Source: Candidatus Nitrosopelagicus sp. | GTDB taxonomy: Archaea > Thermoproteota > Nitrososphaeria > Nitrososphaerales > Nitrosopumilaceae | Reading direction: 5' to 3' | Assembly: GCA_028345575.1 (NCBI GenBank) | Contig: JAOMDR010000004.1 | Coordinates: 1-63,818, forward strand | DNA: 63,818 nucleotides | In this document: positions 50,056 to 59,233 of the stretch, piece by piece | Layout of the letters: the number at the start of each line of letters is the position of its first letter | Position numbering within the stretch: position 1 is the stretch's first letter | The notes under the pieces: model-generated | Database searches by the model: none | Told to the model about the DNA's origin: nothing | Seen by the model: the letters and a program-made list of their open reading frames with translations, nothing else | Translations under genes and position numbers: made by a program

Positions 50056-50208
50056 CTAGAGTTGTTCATCATCAATCTCTTCAAATGCATCTAAAAATTG
50101 ATTACATGTACAATCGGGGATTTGACAAGATCCTCTTCTTAACATTGACTCTGATGATGTGGTAGTTTTATGAATTTCATCAGTATGATGACACCGTCTA
50201 CAAATCAT
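50056..50208 (-). CDS. Candidate 50-aa Cys/His-rich protein
   Basis: Translated directly: MICRRCHHTDEIHK at the start and GSCQIPDCTCNQFLDAFEEIDDEQL at the end. CxxCHH and CxxxxCxC together could bind one zinc. A minus-strand A/T-rich box (about 50229-50236) lies 21 nt upstream. It fills an otherwise empty gap between two minus-strand genes. Confidence 0.6.
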   Translation of the reverse strand: MICRRCHHTDEIHKTTTSSESMLRRGSCQIPDCTCNQFLDAFEEIDDEQL

Positions 50209-50232
50209 GTTTGTAACAAAATTCCTAGTAAT

Positions 50233-51270
50233 TTAAGGAATTAGAACTGCACGCGCTTCGATATTTGAATTTTTTAACTTTTCAAGTACTTCATTTGCCT
50301 GTTCTAATGGAAATGATTCTGTAACCACATTGAAATCATTTTTTTGTGCAATCTCAATTACTTTTTCCATGTCTTTCATAGAACCAATTAGCGTTCCTCT
50401 TACTGTTTTTTCCTCAAACGCTAAGAAATTTGGAATTTTACCTACTGTAGCAATTATTACAGTTCCTCCTTTTTTCACTGATTTTATAGCTGTGTCTGTG
50501 ACAACATCTGATGGCGCAAATACAATTGCTGCATCAAATAATCCATATTCGTTTTTAACTTTATTCAAAAATTCATCTTGAGATTCTGTAAATTGGAATG
50601 TTTTTTCTGCACCAAGCTTCTCTGCAACATTTAGGTGCTCTTTTTTTCTTGATACGCCAGTTACTTCACATCCATCTACTTTGGCAAATTGTATTGCCAT
50701 ATGTCCTACTCCACCAATTCCATAAATTGCAATTTTTTTATTTTTTTCAGGTTCTGCTGCTTTTACTGCTTTGTATGCAGTTATTCCCGGGCAAAATAGT
50801 GGTGCTGCATATTCTGATGACATACTTTCTGGAACTTTTGTCAGAAAGTTTTCTGACGCATTAATAAATTCTGTATAACCTCCGCGTAATGTCTCACCAG
50901 TTATTTCATTATCTTCACAAAGGTATTCTTTTCCTTCATTACAATATGTACAATTCATACATGATTTCAAAAGTGGTGTTATTCCAACTCTATCTCCAAT
51001 TCTAAATTTTGTAACTTTATCTCCAATTTCAATAATTTTTCCAACCACTTCATGTCCTGGTACTGTTGGAAATGACGGAGGAATTCCAATCTCTTGCCAA
51101 TCTCCTTCTATTCCGTGTAGTTGAGAATGACATACTCCGCATGCTTCGATTTTGATTAAAACTTCATCAGGATTATTTATTGAATGTCTTTCAATATTTG
51201 TTAATTTTAATGGCTTGTCTTCGATTTTCTTACATTCTGAAAGAACCATTGCACGCATCATTTCTGTCAT
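50233..51270 (-). CDS. Zinc-dependent alcohol dehydrogenase (MDR family)
   Basis: About 345 residues from the ATG at 51270; the ATG at 51294 lies at the edge of the TATA box. Catalytic zinc: CGVCHSQLHG and GHEVVGKI; structural zinc: four Cys in CMNCTYCNEGKEYLCEDN. NAD(P) fold: IYGIGGVGHMAIQFAKVDG. Oxidises or reduces an alcohol/aldehyde; substrate not predictable. Divergent from the 77-aa gene. Confidence 0.92.
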   Translation of the reverse strand: MTEMMRAMVLSECKKIEDKPLKLTNIERHSINNPDEVLIKIEACGVCHSQLHGIEGDWQEIGIPPSFPTVPGHEVVGKIIEIGDKVTKFRIGDRVGITPLLKSCMNCTYCNEGKEYLCEDNEITGETLRGGYTEFINASENFLTKVPESMSSEYAAPLFCPGITAYKAVKAAEPEKNKKIAIYGIGGVGHMAIQFAKVDGCEVTGVSRKKEHLNVAEKLGAEKTFQFTESQDEFLNKVKNEYGLFDAAIVFAPSDVVTDTAIKSVKKGGTVIIATVGKIPNFLAFEEKTVRGTLIGSMKDMEKVIEIAQKNDFNVVTESFPLEQANEVLEKLKNSNIEARAVLIP

Positions 51271-51293
51271 AAATGAGCCTAATCTAACACACA

Positions 51294-51303
51294 TTTATTT
51301 TTA
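51294..51303. promoter_or_regulatory. A/T box lying symmetrically between two divergent genes
   Basis: TTTATTTTTA (minus strand TAAAAATAAA). It ends 24 nt before the ATG at 51270 (minus) and 23 nt before the ATG at 51326 (plus). The minus-strand match to a TATA box is the better one. Confidence 0.4.
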
Positions 51304-51325
51304 GTAGGATGTTCTTATGACAAGT

Positions 51326-51559
51326 ATGGCTGAAATTTTAAAAAAGGATGATTTTCGACGTGTTGAGCTATTAAATTTAGTAACTAAAAATGGTAGTTTC
51401 AAAAATCTAAGTGATGATCAGCTTATTCTATTAGACAAATTATTAAAAAAGAAAGACTACAGTAACGAAAAAAAGGCAGAAAAATCAAAGCAAAAACTAC
51501 TAAAACAGATTAACATAGAAATTTACAAACGTAACGATACGGCAATCTGGAAAATCTAG
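51326..51559 (+). CDS. Uncharacterised Lys-rich protein, 77 aa
   Basis: Start at ATG 51326 (MAEILKKDDFRRVELL) chosen from the TATA spacing; an ATG three codons earlier is the alternative. Helical, strongly basic, with LSDDQLILLDKLLKKKDY and KKAEKSKQKLLKQINIEIYKR. No family recognised. Lies 37 nt before the DUF255 gene on the same strand. Confidence 0.6.
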   Translation: MAEILKKDDFRRVELLNLVTKNGSFKNLSDDQLILLDKLLKKKDYSNEKKAEKSKQKLLKQINIEIYKRNDTAIWKI

Positions 51560-51595
51560 AATACCTACAAATAATCAATACTCTGAATTACCATC

Positions 51596-53620
51596 ATGCC
51601 GAATAATCTATCTAAAGAAACAAGTCCATATTTACTTCAACACAAAGATAATCCTGTTGAATGGTACTCTTGGAATAATGAATCATTAAAAAAAGCAAAA
51701 GATGAAAATAAACCTATTTTTCTATCTGTTGGTTACAGCTCTTGTCATTGGTGTCACGTCATGGCTCATGAGTCATTTGAAAATGATGATGTGGCAAAAA
51801 TTATGAATGAGAATTTTATTAATATCAAAGTTGACCGCGAAGAACGACCCGACTTAGATGACATTTATCAAAAAATATGTCAAATGTCGACTGGTCAAGG
51901 TGGATGGCCACTAAGTGTATTCTTGACGCCTGAACAAAAACCATTTTACGTTGGAACTTATTTTCCGGTTCTTGATTCCTATGGCAGACCTGGTTTTGGT
52001 AGCCTATGTAGACAGTTGGCACAAGCATGGAAAGAAAAACCAAAAGATGTTGGTATTTCAGCTGAACAATTTATGTCAAATCTTACTAAACTAGAACGAG
52101 TTTCTGATGGTGGGGAAATTGAAAAATCTATTTTGGATGAAGCTGCAGTAAATCTTTTACAGGTTGCAGATACAAATTATGGTGGATTTGGTCAAGCACC
52201 TAAATTTCCAAATGCTGCAAATCTTTCTTTCATGTTTAGATACTCTAAACTCTCAGGAATCACAAAATTTCAAGAGTTTGCGTTAATGACATTAAAAAAA
52301 ATGGCTAAAGGTGGAATCTTTGATCAAATTGGTGGCGGATTTCATAGATATTCAACTGATGGACGATGGCTTGTACCTCATTTTGAAAAAATGTTGTATG
52401 ACAATGCACTTTTACCTCCTGTCTATGCTGAAGCGTATCAAATTACAAAAGATCCATTTTACCTTGGTGTTGTCACAAAAACTCTTGATTATGTAATACG
52501 TGAAATGACATCTACTTCAGGTTTATTTTATTCTGCTCAAGATGCAGATACCAATGGAGAAGAAGGACAAACTTTTGTTTGGAAAAAACGTGAAATTGAA
52601 AACATCTTAGGTGATGATTCTGAAATATTTTGTATCTATTATGATGTTACTGATGGCGGAAACTTTGAAGGAAATACAATTCTGGCAAATAATATCAATA
52701 TCTCTTCTCTTTCATTCAAATTTAACAAAACTGAAGATGAAATCGCTGAACTTTTGAAACGTTCGTCAAAAAAACTACTTGATGTAAGAGATAAACGAGA
52801 TCAACCTGGAACTGACGATAAGATTATTACGTCATGGAACTCTATGATGATTTCAGCATTTAGTAAAGGTTATAGAATTTCGGGAAATGAAAAATATCTT
52901 AATGCTGCCACAAATGCAGCCAAATACTTTACAGAACAATTCTCTAAACATGGATTCATGCATAGAACCTTCAAAAATGATATTCCAAAATTAAATGGAT
53001 ATCTAGATGATTATGCATATCTTGTAAATTCTCTTGTTGATGTTTTTGAGATAACATCTAATGCACATTTTCTTGATATGGCTCAGAAAATTGGAAATTA
53101 CATGATAGAACACTTTTGGAATGAAACTGAAAAATCATTTTACTTTACAGCTGATACACATGAATCTTTGATAGTTCGCCCAAAAAATTATTATGATTTA
53201 TCTGTTCCATCTGGAAATTCAGTTGCTGCAAATGCATTACTAAAACTCCATCATCTTGTAAATGATGAAAAATTTCTTAAAATATCTAAACAAATTTTGG
53301 AATTAAATGGAACTTCTGCTGCAGAAAATCCATTTGCATTTGGCTATTTACTTAATGTAATGAATCTATATCTAAAGCATCCCACAGAAATTACGATAAT
53401 TAATTCTGAAAACTCTGAAATTGTAAATTCTTTGTATAAGAAATTCATACCTGAAGGAATTATAATTCAAATTGATGATGAAGAAAATTTAAAATTATTA
53501 TCCGAATATCCATTTTTTGAAGGAAAAGAATTCTCGGATAAAACAAATGTAACTATTTGTAAAAACTTCACTTGCTCTTTACCCTTATACGAATTATCTA
53601 AAATAGAAGAAAATCTCTAA
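51596..53620 (+). CDS. DUF255/YyaL-type thioredoxin-fold and glycosidase-like protein
   Basis: 674 residues. The N-terminal thioredoxin-like domain (1-165) has [19 protein letters not shown], a CxxC redox site, with [14 protein letters not shown] and [12 protein letters not shown] six-hairpin (alpha/alpha)6-barrel follows (about 190-560) with [29 protein letters not shown] and [12 protein letters not shown]. Length and order match the YyaL/SPATA20 family, of unproven function. Confidence 0.93.
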   Translation: MPNNLSKETSPYLLQHKDNPVEWYSWNNESLKKAKDENKPIFLSVGYSSCHWCHVMAHESFENDDVAKIMNENFINIKVDREERPDLDDIYQKICQMSTGQGGWPLSVFLTPEQKPFYVGTYFPVLDSYGRPGFGSLCRQLAQAWKEKPKDVGISAEQFMSNLTKLERVSDGGEIEKSILDEAAVNLLQVADTNYGGFGQAPKFPNAANLSFMFRYSKLSGITKFQEFALMTLKKMAKGGIFDQIGGGFHRYSTDGRWLVPHFEKMLYDNALLPPVYAEAYQITKDPFYLGVVTKTLDYVIREMTSTSGLFYSAQDADTNGEEGQTFVWKKREIENILGDDSEIFCIYYDVTDGGNFEGNTILANNINISSLSFKFNKTEDEIAELLKRSSKKLLDVRDKRDQPGTDDKIITSWNSMMISAFSKGYRISGNEKYLNAATNAAKYFTEQFSKHGFMHRTFKNDIPKLNGYLDDYAYLVNSLVDVFEITSNAHFLDMAQKIGNYMIEHFWNETEKSFYFTADTHESLIVRPKNYYDLSVPSGNSVAANALLKLHHLVNDEKFLKISKQILELNGTSAAENPFAFGYLLNVMNLYLKHPTEITIINSENSEIVNSLYKKFIPEGIIIQIDDEENLKLLSEYPFFEGKEFSDKTNVTICKNFTCSLPLYELSKIEENL

Positions 53621-53937
53621 ATTCTTTGTATATCTATTCTTAAAACTTGCCCAACTTGTGGTCTACCAAGTTTTTCATATCTATTTTTTGGCATAGTGAT
53701 TGAGATATTTGTCTGTGCATAACTCTTCATTTTGATAGTTGGCTGCGCTTGTAGCATTGCTTCAAGTAATGGCATGACTTGTTCTTTTGTATCTTGATCA
53801 AGTTTCTTTGAAACGTTTTCCATAATCAATTGTTTTTGTGAAATTGGTTCTGTTTGAACATCTTCTGCCAGTGCTATTTGAATTGCTTGACCATTATCAA
53901 TAATTTGCTGAATCTTATATCCAATTATTTCTGACAT
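53617..53937 (-). CDS. Uncharacterised 106-aa protein
   Basis: From [17 protein letters not shown] (an in-frame start four codons earlier is possible). A mixed alpha/beta domain ending with a strand-rich part [23 protein letters not shown] and [12 protein letters not shown]. The shape [18 protein letters not shown] recalls small archaeal OB- or SHS2-like proteins, but I cannot name it. Overlaps the DUF255 stop by 4 nt (convergent). Confidence 0.65.
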   Translation of the reverse strand: MSEIIGYKIQQIIDNGQAIQIALAEDVQTEPISQKQLIMENVSKKLDQDTKEQVMPLLEAMLQAQPTIKMKSYAQTNISITMPKNRYEKLGRPQVGQVLRIDIQRI

Positions 53938-53970
53938 AATCATCGTCATTCTGTTTGGATTTATTCCTAC

Positions 53971-54255
53971 CTATAGCTTCTTTTGGTCTAACGCCTTGGT
54001 TATTTTCTCAATATTATCTCTCATAAATTCATGAAATTCTTGTATATCGTCTAATCTAACTTCTAATTGTTGATTTGAGTATGTCTGTAAAAATGCTGAA
54101 TACACTGTACCGACTATTACGCCAAAAGCTATCTCTCTTTTAGAACTAGAGAATTTACTGTATTCGTTTGCAAATTGATTGTAAGAATCAGCTTGTTCGA
54201 TATAGTATTGCAGTAGTCCTTCTAAAAATTTTTTATTCTCATCTGAAATTGCCAT
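53971..54255 (-). CDS. Uncharacterised helical protein, 94 aa
   Basis: Soluble helical protein: DENKKFLEGLLQYYIEQADSYNQF, then a hydrophobic GVIVGTVYSAFLQTY and a charged end. No family recognised. 21 nt upstream of the 106-aa gene, same strand; the two may be cotranscribed. Confidence 0.65.
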   Translation of the reverse strand: MAISDENKKFLEGLLQYYIEQADSYNQFANEYSKFSSSKREIAFGVIVGTVYSAFLQTYSNQQLEVRLDDIQEFHEFMRDNIEKITKALDQKKL

Positions 54256-54287
54256 TTAACATTCTTGTTTGTGTGTATGTATAAGAA

Positions 54288-55052
54288 TTATTGTCGAGCT
54301 AAAATCTTTGAACATCTGCCAAGGGCATTAGTGATTCTTTCAGGGTTTCTTGAAAAAATCACATATGATGATACTGAAATTATTAATAGTGCACTTGAAC
54401 CTAATGGAAATTCTGGAACTGCTGCATACTCGTCCGATTCAGCAATTATGGTATAATCTGCAACATTCATTGATTGGTTCTTCTCATAAATTGGAACTAA
54501 AAAGTGACTTTCCTCCCCAGCTCTCAGAAAATCTGGCTGTGTTTGAATTTTTGAAACTGTCAATACTTTTCCATCTCTGTCATATAACGTTGCAACAACG
54601 TTTATCATGTTGGCAGTAATCTCTCCATTATTTTCAATAGTTCCAGAAATTATTAAATTATTTAATTGGTCTCTCTTCATTTCTGATGAAACAATTTCAA
54701 TTACTTGATTCTTTGGTGCTGCAAGTTTGTATTCAAATCCCAAATCATAATCTAAAACACCATTCATCTTTTTTTCATTTGTAATAATATCAAAACTACC
54801 TTTCATTCCTGGCATTATTATATTTGACATGACTTTTCCATCTATTATGTCTAATACTTTTCCATTCTCATCAATTAGCGTGGCTGTAATTTTTATTTTA
54901 TTCACTGGTGACTTTGAATCATTTTTAATCTCCCCTACAATGTGCATGATACCGTCATTTCCAATGTATGTCTGATCATTTTCAACTATTATCTCTCCAA
55001 ACGCTGGTTGTATCAAAAACAATAATGGAATCAAAAATACTAATTTTTTCAT
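54288..55052 (-). CDS. Secreted FxLYD-like protein with PEF-type C-terminal sorting signal
   Basis: 254 residues. Signal peptide KLVFLIPLLFLIQPAFG (cut near residue 19). Two related Ig-like beta domains, about 22-115 and 120-205, each with an IVGEIKNDSKSPVNKIKI or ISGTIENNGEITANMINV strand followed by ATLIDENGKVL or ATLYDRDGKVL; this is the FxLYD pattern. The C-terminus is VPEFPLGSSALLIISVSSYV and a basic end (RNPERITNALGRCSK): a PEF motif, one transmembrane helix and a basic cluster, the tripartite layout of archaeosortase substrates. A matching sortase gene lies at 61441. Confidence 0.8.
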   Translation of the reverse strand: MKKLVFLIPLLFLIQPAFGEIIVENDQTYIGNDGIMHIVGEIKNDSKSPVNKIKITATLIDENGKVLDIIDGKVMSNIIMPGMKGSFDIITNEKKMNGVLDYDLGFEYKLAAPKNQVIEIVSSEMKRDQLNNLIISGTIENNGEITANMINVVATLYDRDGKVLTVSKIQTQPDFLRAGEESHFLVPIYEKNQSMNVADYTIIAESDEYAAVPEFPLGSSALLIISVSSYVIFSRNPERITNALGRCSKILARQ

Positions 55053-55083
55053 AAAGATACTATGATCTTAAATGCTTAAAGAT

Positions 55084-55590
55084 TTATTGTTCAATTCCTG
55101 CTTTTGCATCATTAAAAGATTTTAATCCTGCTTGTTCGGCTTCAAATGACAATTGTGTCAATTCTTGGGATCTGACTAGTTCTAGTTCATCTCCATTTTT
55201 TATCCATCCTAAACGATGCTCATGTGATTCAATCTGATATTCTAAAGATAATTTTAGTAGTTTTACGGATCTTGAGAAGGCATCTGGCGGTTGTAATTCA
55301 TCATATTTGTCTAATAATTTATTGAATGTTTCAATATGTCTTTCTCCAATTACAATCATCTCTTCATCAGATATTGTATTTTCATTCCACCTCGCTATGC
55401 TTGAAATGAATAGTCCTTGTTCATTTTGAATTTCTTCTTGTAATGATTGAATCTCATTACCAAACGCAAACCCACGAATTTTTGCCTGATCCGCTGAGTA
55501 GAAATAAAAGACAATGATTCCTATTATGATTGCACTTATTATTATAATTGGGAATTTACTTTTAGATTTTTTTGCCTTACGTTTTTTCAA
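55084..55590 (-). CDS. Membrane-anchored helical protein, 168 aa
   Basis: A very basic head (KKRKAKKSKSK), one transmembrane helix (about 14-32), then a helical exterior domain with EIQSLQEEIQNEQ, IVIGERHIETFNKLLDKYDEL and SLEYQIESHEHRLGW. Family unknown. Same strand as, and 31 nt downstream of, the secreted PEF protein gene. Confidence 0.7.
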   Translation of the reverse strand: MKKRKAKKSKSKFPIIIISAIIIGIIVFYFYSADQAKIRGFAFGNEIQSLQEEIQNEQGLFISSIARWNENTISDEEMIVIGERHIETFNKLLDKYDELQPPDAFSRSVKLLKLSLEYQIESHEHRLGWIKNGDELELVRSQELTQLSFEAEQAGLKSFNDAKAGIEQ

Positions 55591-55593
55591 TTA

Positions 55594-55884
55594 CTAATCG
55601 ATATATTTTCCTGCTTCATCTGATTTTAATTCTATGTTGAGTTCTGTTCCGCTGATAAATGATTCTCCTCTGACAGTTCTAATTCTAGCAATAACTAACT
55701 CATGTGGCCAAATTTCTACCACTACTTGACCAACTTCGGGACTGTCTGGCGCATCAACTATTTTGATATCTTCTTTTTTAATACCATAATCTTGTAATTT
55801 TTTTATACTGTGTTCAATCAGTGGTTCTGGGTCGTTATGACTTAGTGCCCACACTGTTCCAGAATATTCAATTTGCTGCAACAC
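55594..55884 (-). CDS. Uncharacterised 96-aa protein
   Basis: Alpha/beta protein: IEYSGTVWALSHNDPEPLIEHSIKKLQDYGI, then strands QVVVEIWPHELVIARIRTV and GTELNIELKSD. No family recognised. It ends 3 nt before the 168-aa gene on the same strand and starts 27 nt after the RAM-domain gene. Confidence 0.65.
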   Translation of the reverse strand: MLQQIEYSGTVWALSHNDPEPLIEHSIKKLQDYGIKKEDIKIVDAPDSPEVGQVVVEIWPHELVIARIRTVRGESFISGTELNIELKSDEAGKYID

Positions 55885-55911
55885 AATTTCACTTTTTTTT
55901 TCGTATAAGTG

Positions 55912-56148
55912 TCATTCGCCTTTAATGACATTTAGTGTCATTGTGCTTACAACTCTGGATAACTGTCTAATTCTCAATGAAACTGTTTTCTCAAAATCTT
56001 CTTGTGTTTCTGCGTGGATTTCTGCTATTATGTCGTATGCACCAAATGTAACATATGCATTTGTTATTTCATCTACTTGTTGTAATTCTTCTAAAATGTA
56101 CTCTTCAGCACCTAAATCACAATTCAATAAAACAAATCCGATATGCAT
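55912..56148 (-). CDS. Stand-alone Lrp/AsnC effector-binding (RAM) domain protein
   Basis: 78 residues of one ferredoxin-like RAM domain: IGFVLLNCDLGAEEYILEELQQVDEITNAYVTFGAYDIIAEIHAETQEDF, with the glycine-rich AFVTxGxYDI turn near 40 that in Lrp proteins binds amino acids. No DNA-binding helix-turn-helix is present. Such proteins act as ligand sensors or bind to full Lrp partners. Confidence 0.88.
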   Translation of the reverse strand: MHIGFVLLNCDLGAEEYILEELQQVDEITNAYVTFGAYDIIAEIHAETQEDFEKTVSLRIRQLSRVVSTMTLNVIKGE

Positions 56149-56193
56149 TTTTTCTTACACTTTTCTAACTAATCCTTCTCTTTAAGTGTTAAA

Positions 56194-57546
56194 CTACCAC
56201 TTCTTCTTTGTATCTCTACCTTGTCTTCCATAAGATGAACGTGTACTACTTCTTCTTTTGTATTGGTCTCTAGCTGGTCCATCTCTACTGCGTCCACCAC
56301 CATAACTTGATCTTCCACCACCATAACTTGGTCTACTTCTACCACCATAACTTGGTCTACGCCCATATCCTGAACGCATTGGTTGTGCAACGCGTCGTCC
56401 TACATCCCGTTTCAATGGGTCTGGAATATGAACTTCAATTCCCATCTTTTTATTTAGATCCGTTAAGTCTGATTTGATTTGTTTTTTAATAAATTTCCAA
56501 TCTGCAATTGATGAATATGATACTAATGTAATCGCCCTTCCTTTTGCTCCTGCTCTTGCTGTACGACCAATTCTATGGAAATAGACCATATCCTGATTTG
56601 GAACATCATAGTTTACTACCAAGCCTACTCTTGGAACATCAATTCCTCTTGCTGCAACATCTGTTGCAACCAATATGTCTGCTTGATTTTTTCTAAATTT
56701 CATCATTGAATATTCTCTTTTATTTTGTGACATATCTCCTTCAATTGCAACTACTTTGTATCTGGATTTTTGTAGATCTCTTGCGACATTCCTTGTTCTA
56801 ATTTTTGTCGAACAAAATACTATGACTTGACCTCTATTTTGATTAATAAAGTCTGTAAGGTATTTGTGCTTCTCTCTATCTTTTATCACTAAAAATGATT
56901 GATCAATTCCTTCTCCACTTAGATCATCCGAATCAATTAAAATATTTTTTGGATTATTTAGATATTTGTCAGAAAGTCTAAGAATTTCCGGCGGCATTGT
57001 TGCTGAAAATAATGATGTAATCCTATTTCCAGGAACTTTTTGTAGGACATATTCGATATCTTCTATGAATCCCATGTCAAGCATTACATCTGCTTCATCT
57101 AATACAACATGTTTGATATCATTAGTTCTGATTGAACCATTATCCAAATGATCAATTAATCTTCCAGGTGTTGCAACTACTATCTCTGGTTTTCTACGTA
57201 GTGCATCTAATTGTATTCCAATTCCTTGTCCTCCATAAACGGTTACTACTTTGATTTTTGTATATTTTCCAACTTTTTTTATCTCTTCAGTAATTTGCAT
57301 TGCTAATTCTCTTGTCGGTGCAATGACTAATCCTTGAATTCCTCCTCCGTGAATGATGTTTTGTAGCATTGGGATTCCAAATGTTGCTGTCTTTCCTGTT
57401 CCTGTATGTGCTTGACCAATTACATCATTTCCTTGTAAAAGTTCAGGTATTGCTTGTGCTTGTATTGGAAAAGGTTTGGTAAATCCGAGCTCCTTGATGG
57501 ATCTCATTATGTCTTCATTTATTTTTAATTCGTCAAATGTGTTCAT
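56194..57546 (-). CDS. DEAD-box RNA helicase with RGG-like tail
   Basis: 450 residues. Q motif GFTKPFPIQAQAIPELLQ, motif I AHTGTGKT, Ia PTRELAMQI, II LDEADVMLD, III SAT, IV VFCST, V DVAARGID, VI HRIGRTARAG. The last 70 residues are rich in Arg/Gly/Tyr/Ser (RPSYGGGRSSYGGGRSRDG), an RNA-binding tail. RNA unwinding at low temperature or in ribosome assembly is a reasonable role (inference). Confidence 0.95.
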   Translation of the reverse strand: MNTFDELKINEDIMRSIKELGFTKPFPIQAQAIPELLQGNDVIGQAHTGTGKTATFGIPMLQNIIHGGGIQGLVIAPTRELAMQITEEIKKVGKYTKIKVVTVYGGQGIGIQLDALRRKPEIVVATPGRLIDHLDNGSIRTNDIKHVVLDEADVMLDMGFIEDIEYVLQKVPGNRITSLFSATMPPEILRLSDKYLNNPKNILIDSDDLSGEGIDQSFLVIKDREKHKYLTDFINQNRGQVIVFCSTKIRTRNVARDLQKSRYKVVAIEGDMSQNKREYSMMKFRKNQADILVATDVAARGIDVPRVGLVVNYDVPNQDMVYFHRIGRTARAGAKGRAITLVSYSSIADWKFIKKQIKSDLTDLNKKMGIEVHIPDPLKRDVGRRVAQPMRSGYGRRPSYGGRSRPSYGGGRSSYGGGRSRDGPARDQYKRRSSTRSSYGRQGRDTKKKW

Positions 57547-57692
57547 TTTTTTTCTGTCTAAAGCAATGACAGAGAAAGCGAACCTAATCTATCATTATTT
57601 CTAATCTCACTCAATTCGATCGTCTAATAAACCCATGCTTAGAATTAATTGATTCCTATGGTGAATAGTGTAATTGTAAAATATGTCAAATT

Positions 57693-57700
57693 GTTTATAA
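57693..57700 (+). promoter_or_regulatory. TATA box for the 41-aa CxxC miniprotein
   Basis: GTTTATAA ends 23 nt before the ATG at 57723. Confidence 0.45.
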
Positions 57701-57722
57701 CCTATTTTTGATTTATGAGCAC

Positions 57723-57848
57723 ATGGATGAAAAAAAACAAAATGATATGGATGAACAAATTGAGGCTGAAAACTCTGAAGTTTCATGCAGCTCTTGCCCT
57801 ATTGATTCCGTCGCCCAAAAAATCATGAGTTTGTTCAGGCGCAAATAA
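57723..57848 (+). CDS. Candidate 41-aa CxxC protein upstream of the DsbA-like gene
   Basis: Acidic head MDEKKQNDMDEQIEAENSE, then VSCSSCPIDSVAQKIMSLFRRK. The Ser-Cys-Ser-Ser-Cys-Pro site is a CxxC pair in a short amphipathic tail. It has its own TATA box and lies 54 nt before the DsbA-like gene on the same strand. It may bind metal or be a redox partner. Short and without known relatives, so only a candidate. Confidence 0.55.
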   Translation: MDEKKQNDMDEQIEAENSEVSCSSCPIDSVAQKIMSLFRRK

Positions 57849-57902
57849 TATAATCTTAGAGACAATGCAAGGTTTTTTAATTAAATTACTTTTCTAAAAT
57901 CC

Positions 57903-58583
57903 ATGGTTGATACAAAGAAAATTGCAGTTGCTGGCGCAGCTGTAGTGTTAGTTGTAATACTTGTAACGTTTGCCACATCATACATGTCTGACTTTGATAC
58001 TCCTCGAACTTCCACTAATGATGATGAATTTAAAACACTTGAACTAAAACAAGCACCTGTATTAGGTTCTAAAACTGCAACTGTAACAATCATTGAAGTT
58101 GGTGATTACCAATGCCACATGTGTAAACTTTGGTTTGAAGAAACTCGACCCCAAATCATTGAAAATTATATTGACACTGGAAAAGCAAATCTTGTTTTTG
58201 TTGATATGCCATTTCTAGGTAGTGATTCGATTCCTGCTTCTGAAGCAACATACTGTGCAGATGATCAAGGAAAATATTGGGAATATCATTCAATGCTTTT
58301 CACATACCAAGAAGATGAAATAGATGGTGGTTGGGCCAGCGCTACCCGATTACAAGCTTTTGCATTTAACTTAGGTTTGGATATTGAACAGTTTGACAAG
58401 TGCATGACCACTGATGATCATTATGCTAGAGTTAATTACAACAAACAAGTGGCTGTTACTGAATTTGGAGCAAACAGTACTCCTACATTCATGATTGTAA
58501 ATACATTATCTGGGGAGTCACAAAGAGTTGTAGGTGCTCATCCATACTCTACATTTGAAAATCTAATTGATTCATTAATCTAA
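57903..58583 (+). CDS. DsbA-family thioredoxin-fold protein (exported)
   Basis: 226 residues. An N-terminal transmembrane anchor (about 8-27), then a DsbA/DSBA-like domain. The redox site is GDYQCHMCKLWFEETRP (CxxC, residues about 72-75). FVDMPFLGSDSIPASEATYCADDQGKYWEYH and the late cis-Pro segment NSTPTFMIVN match the DsbA fold. It makes or rearranges disulfides outside the membrane. The stop is followed 1 nt later by the start of a membrane-protein gene. Confidence 0.9.
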   Translation: MVDTKKIAVAGAAVVLVVILVTFATSYMSDFDTPRTSTNDDEFKTLELKQAPVLGSKTATVTIIEVGDYQCHMCKLWFEETRPQIIENYIDTGKANLVFVDMPFLGSDSIPASEATYCADDQGKYWEYHSMLFTYQEDEIDGGWASATRLQAFAFNLGLDIEQFDKCMTTDDHYARVNYNKQVAVTEFGANSTPTFMIVNTLSGESQRVVGAHPYSTFENLIDSLI

Positions 58584-58584
58584 A

Positions 58585-59061
58585 TTGAATAATATTTTTG
58601 GACTTATTTATTCAAATCCATCTTACATTCTAATTACAACTGGAATCTTTTTCTTATTATTTATTCCATTAATTATAATTTCAGAATTTTTATTTCTTGA
58701 ACCATTTGTGGTATTCTCTGTGTATCCTGAAACTACATTGAGCTTTTCTCTAATTGTATTTTTATCAATTCTTTCATCTCTTGCAGTATCGATGAATATC
58801 TACCGTGTTAAATTAATCAAAGAAACTAAAAAAATAGGTTCAAGTATAGTTGGAACTATTATTGGTGCATCTGCAGGTGCATGTTCTTGTGGACCTATAG
58901 CATTTTCAGTTATTACAACATTTGGGACAGCTGGAAGTATCGCAAGCTCATTTCTAACAATTTATGAAATTCCAATTCGCTTAACATCTATTGGAATTCT
59001 TGGAATCGTAATTTTTGTCACTACGAAGTCTCTTTCACACGAGTGTAAAATGAAATTCTAG
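58585..59061 (+). CDS. Four-helix membrane protein with a CSC motif, paired with the DsbA-like gene
   Basis: 158 residues from a TTG directly after the DsbA-like stop. Four hydrophobic segments (about 13-36, 43-67, 86-110, 128-148). GASAGACSCGPIAFSVITTFG between helices 2 and 3 contains Cys-Ser-Cys, with a further Cys in the tail SHECKMKF. The gap of one nucleotide to the DsbA gene and the two close cysteines suggest it could re-oxidise or reduce that protein, as DsbB, VKOR or CcdA do, but the family itself is not one of these. Confidence 0.72.
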   Translation: MNNIFGLIYSNPSYILITTGIFFLLFIPLIIISEFLFLEPFVVFSVYPETTLSFSLIVFLSILSSLAVSMNIYRVKLIKETKKIGSSIVGTIIGASAGACSCGPIAFSVITTFGTAGSIASSFLTIYEIPIRLTSIGILGIVIFVTTKSLSHECKMKF

Positions 59062-59140
59062 CCTAGTTCAATTTTGTTGATGTAAAAAGACAATTTTTTA
59101 CAACCCACTAAAATTACTTTTCAAATTGTAATGCATTACT

Positions 59141-59221
59141 ATGTCACGATTCTTCGTTCCAACTCGTCCATCTAAACGGGCATACGATGCTGACGAATTA
59201 GATGAGACAGACGATCAGTAA
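59141..59221 (+). CDS. Candidate 26-aa peptide
   Basis: MSRFFVPTRPSKRAYDADEL and an acidic end DETDDQ. A weak A/T-rich box (CTAAAATTA, 59108-59116) lies 25 nt upstream. Composition (basic head, acidic tail) is peptide-like rather than random, but the length and an alternative ATG at 59131 in another frame keep confidence low. Confidence 0.3.
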   Translation: MSRFFVPTRPSKRAYDADELDETDDQ

Positions 59222-59233
59222 TAGAAGTTCTTT

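Noticed and set aside
56250-56370. Tandem DNA repeats as a possible mobile or regulatory array
   Set aside because: They encode the in-frame Arg/Gly/Tyr tail of the DEAD-box helicase.
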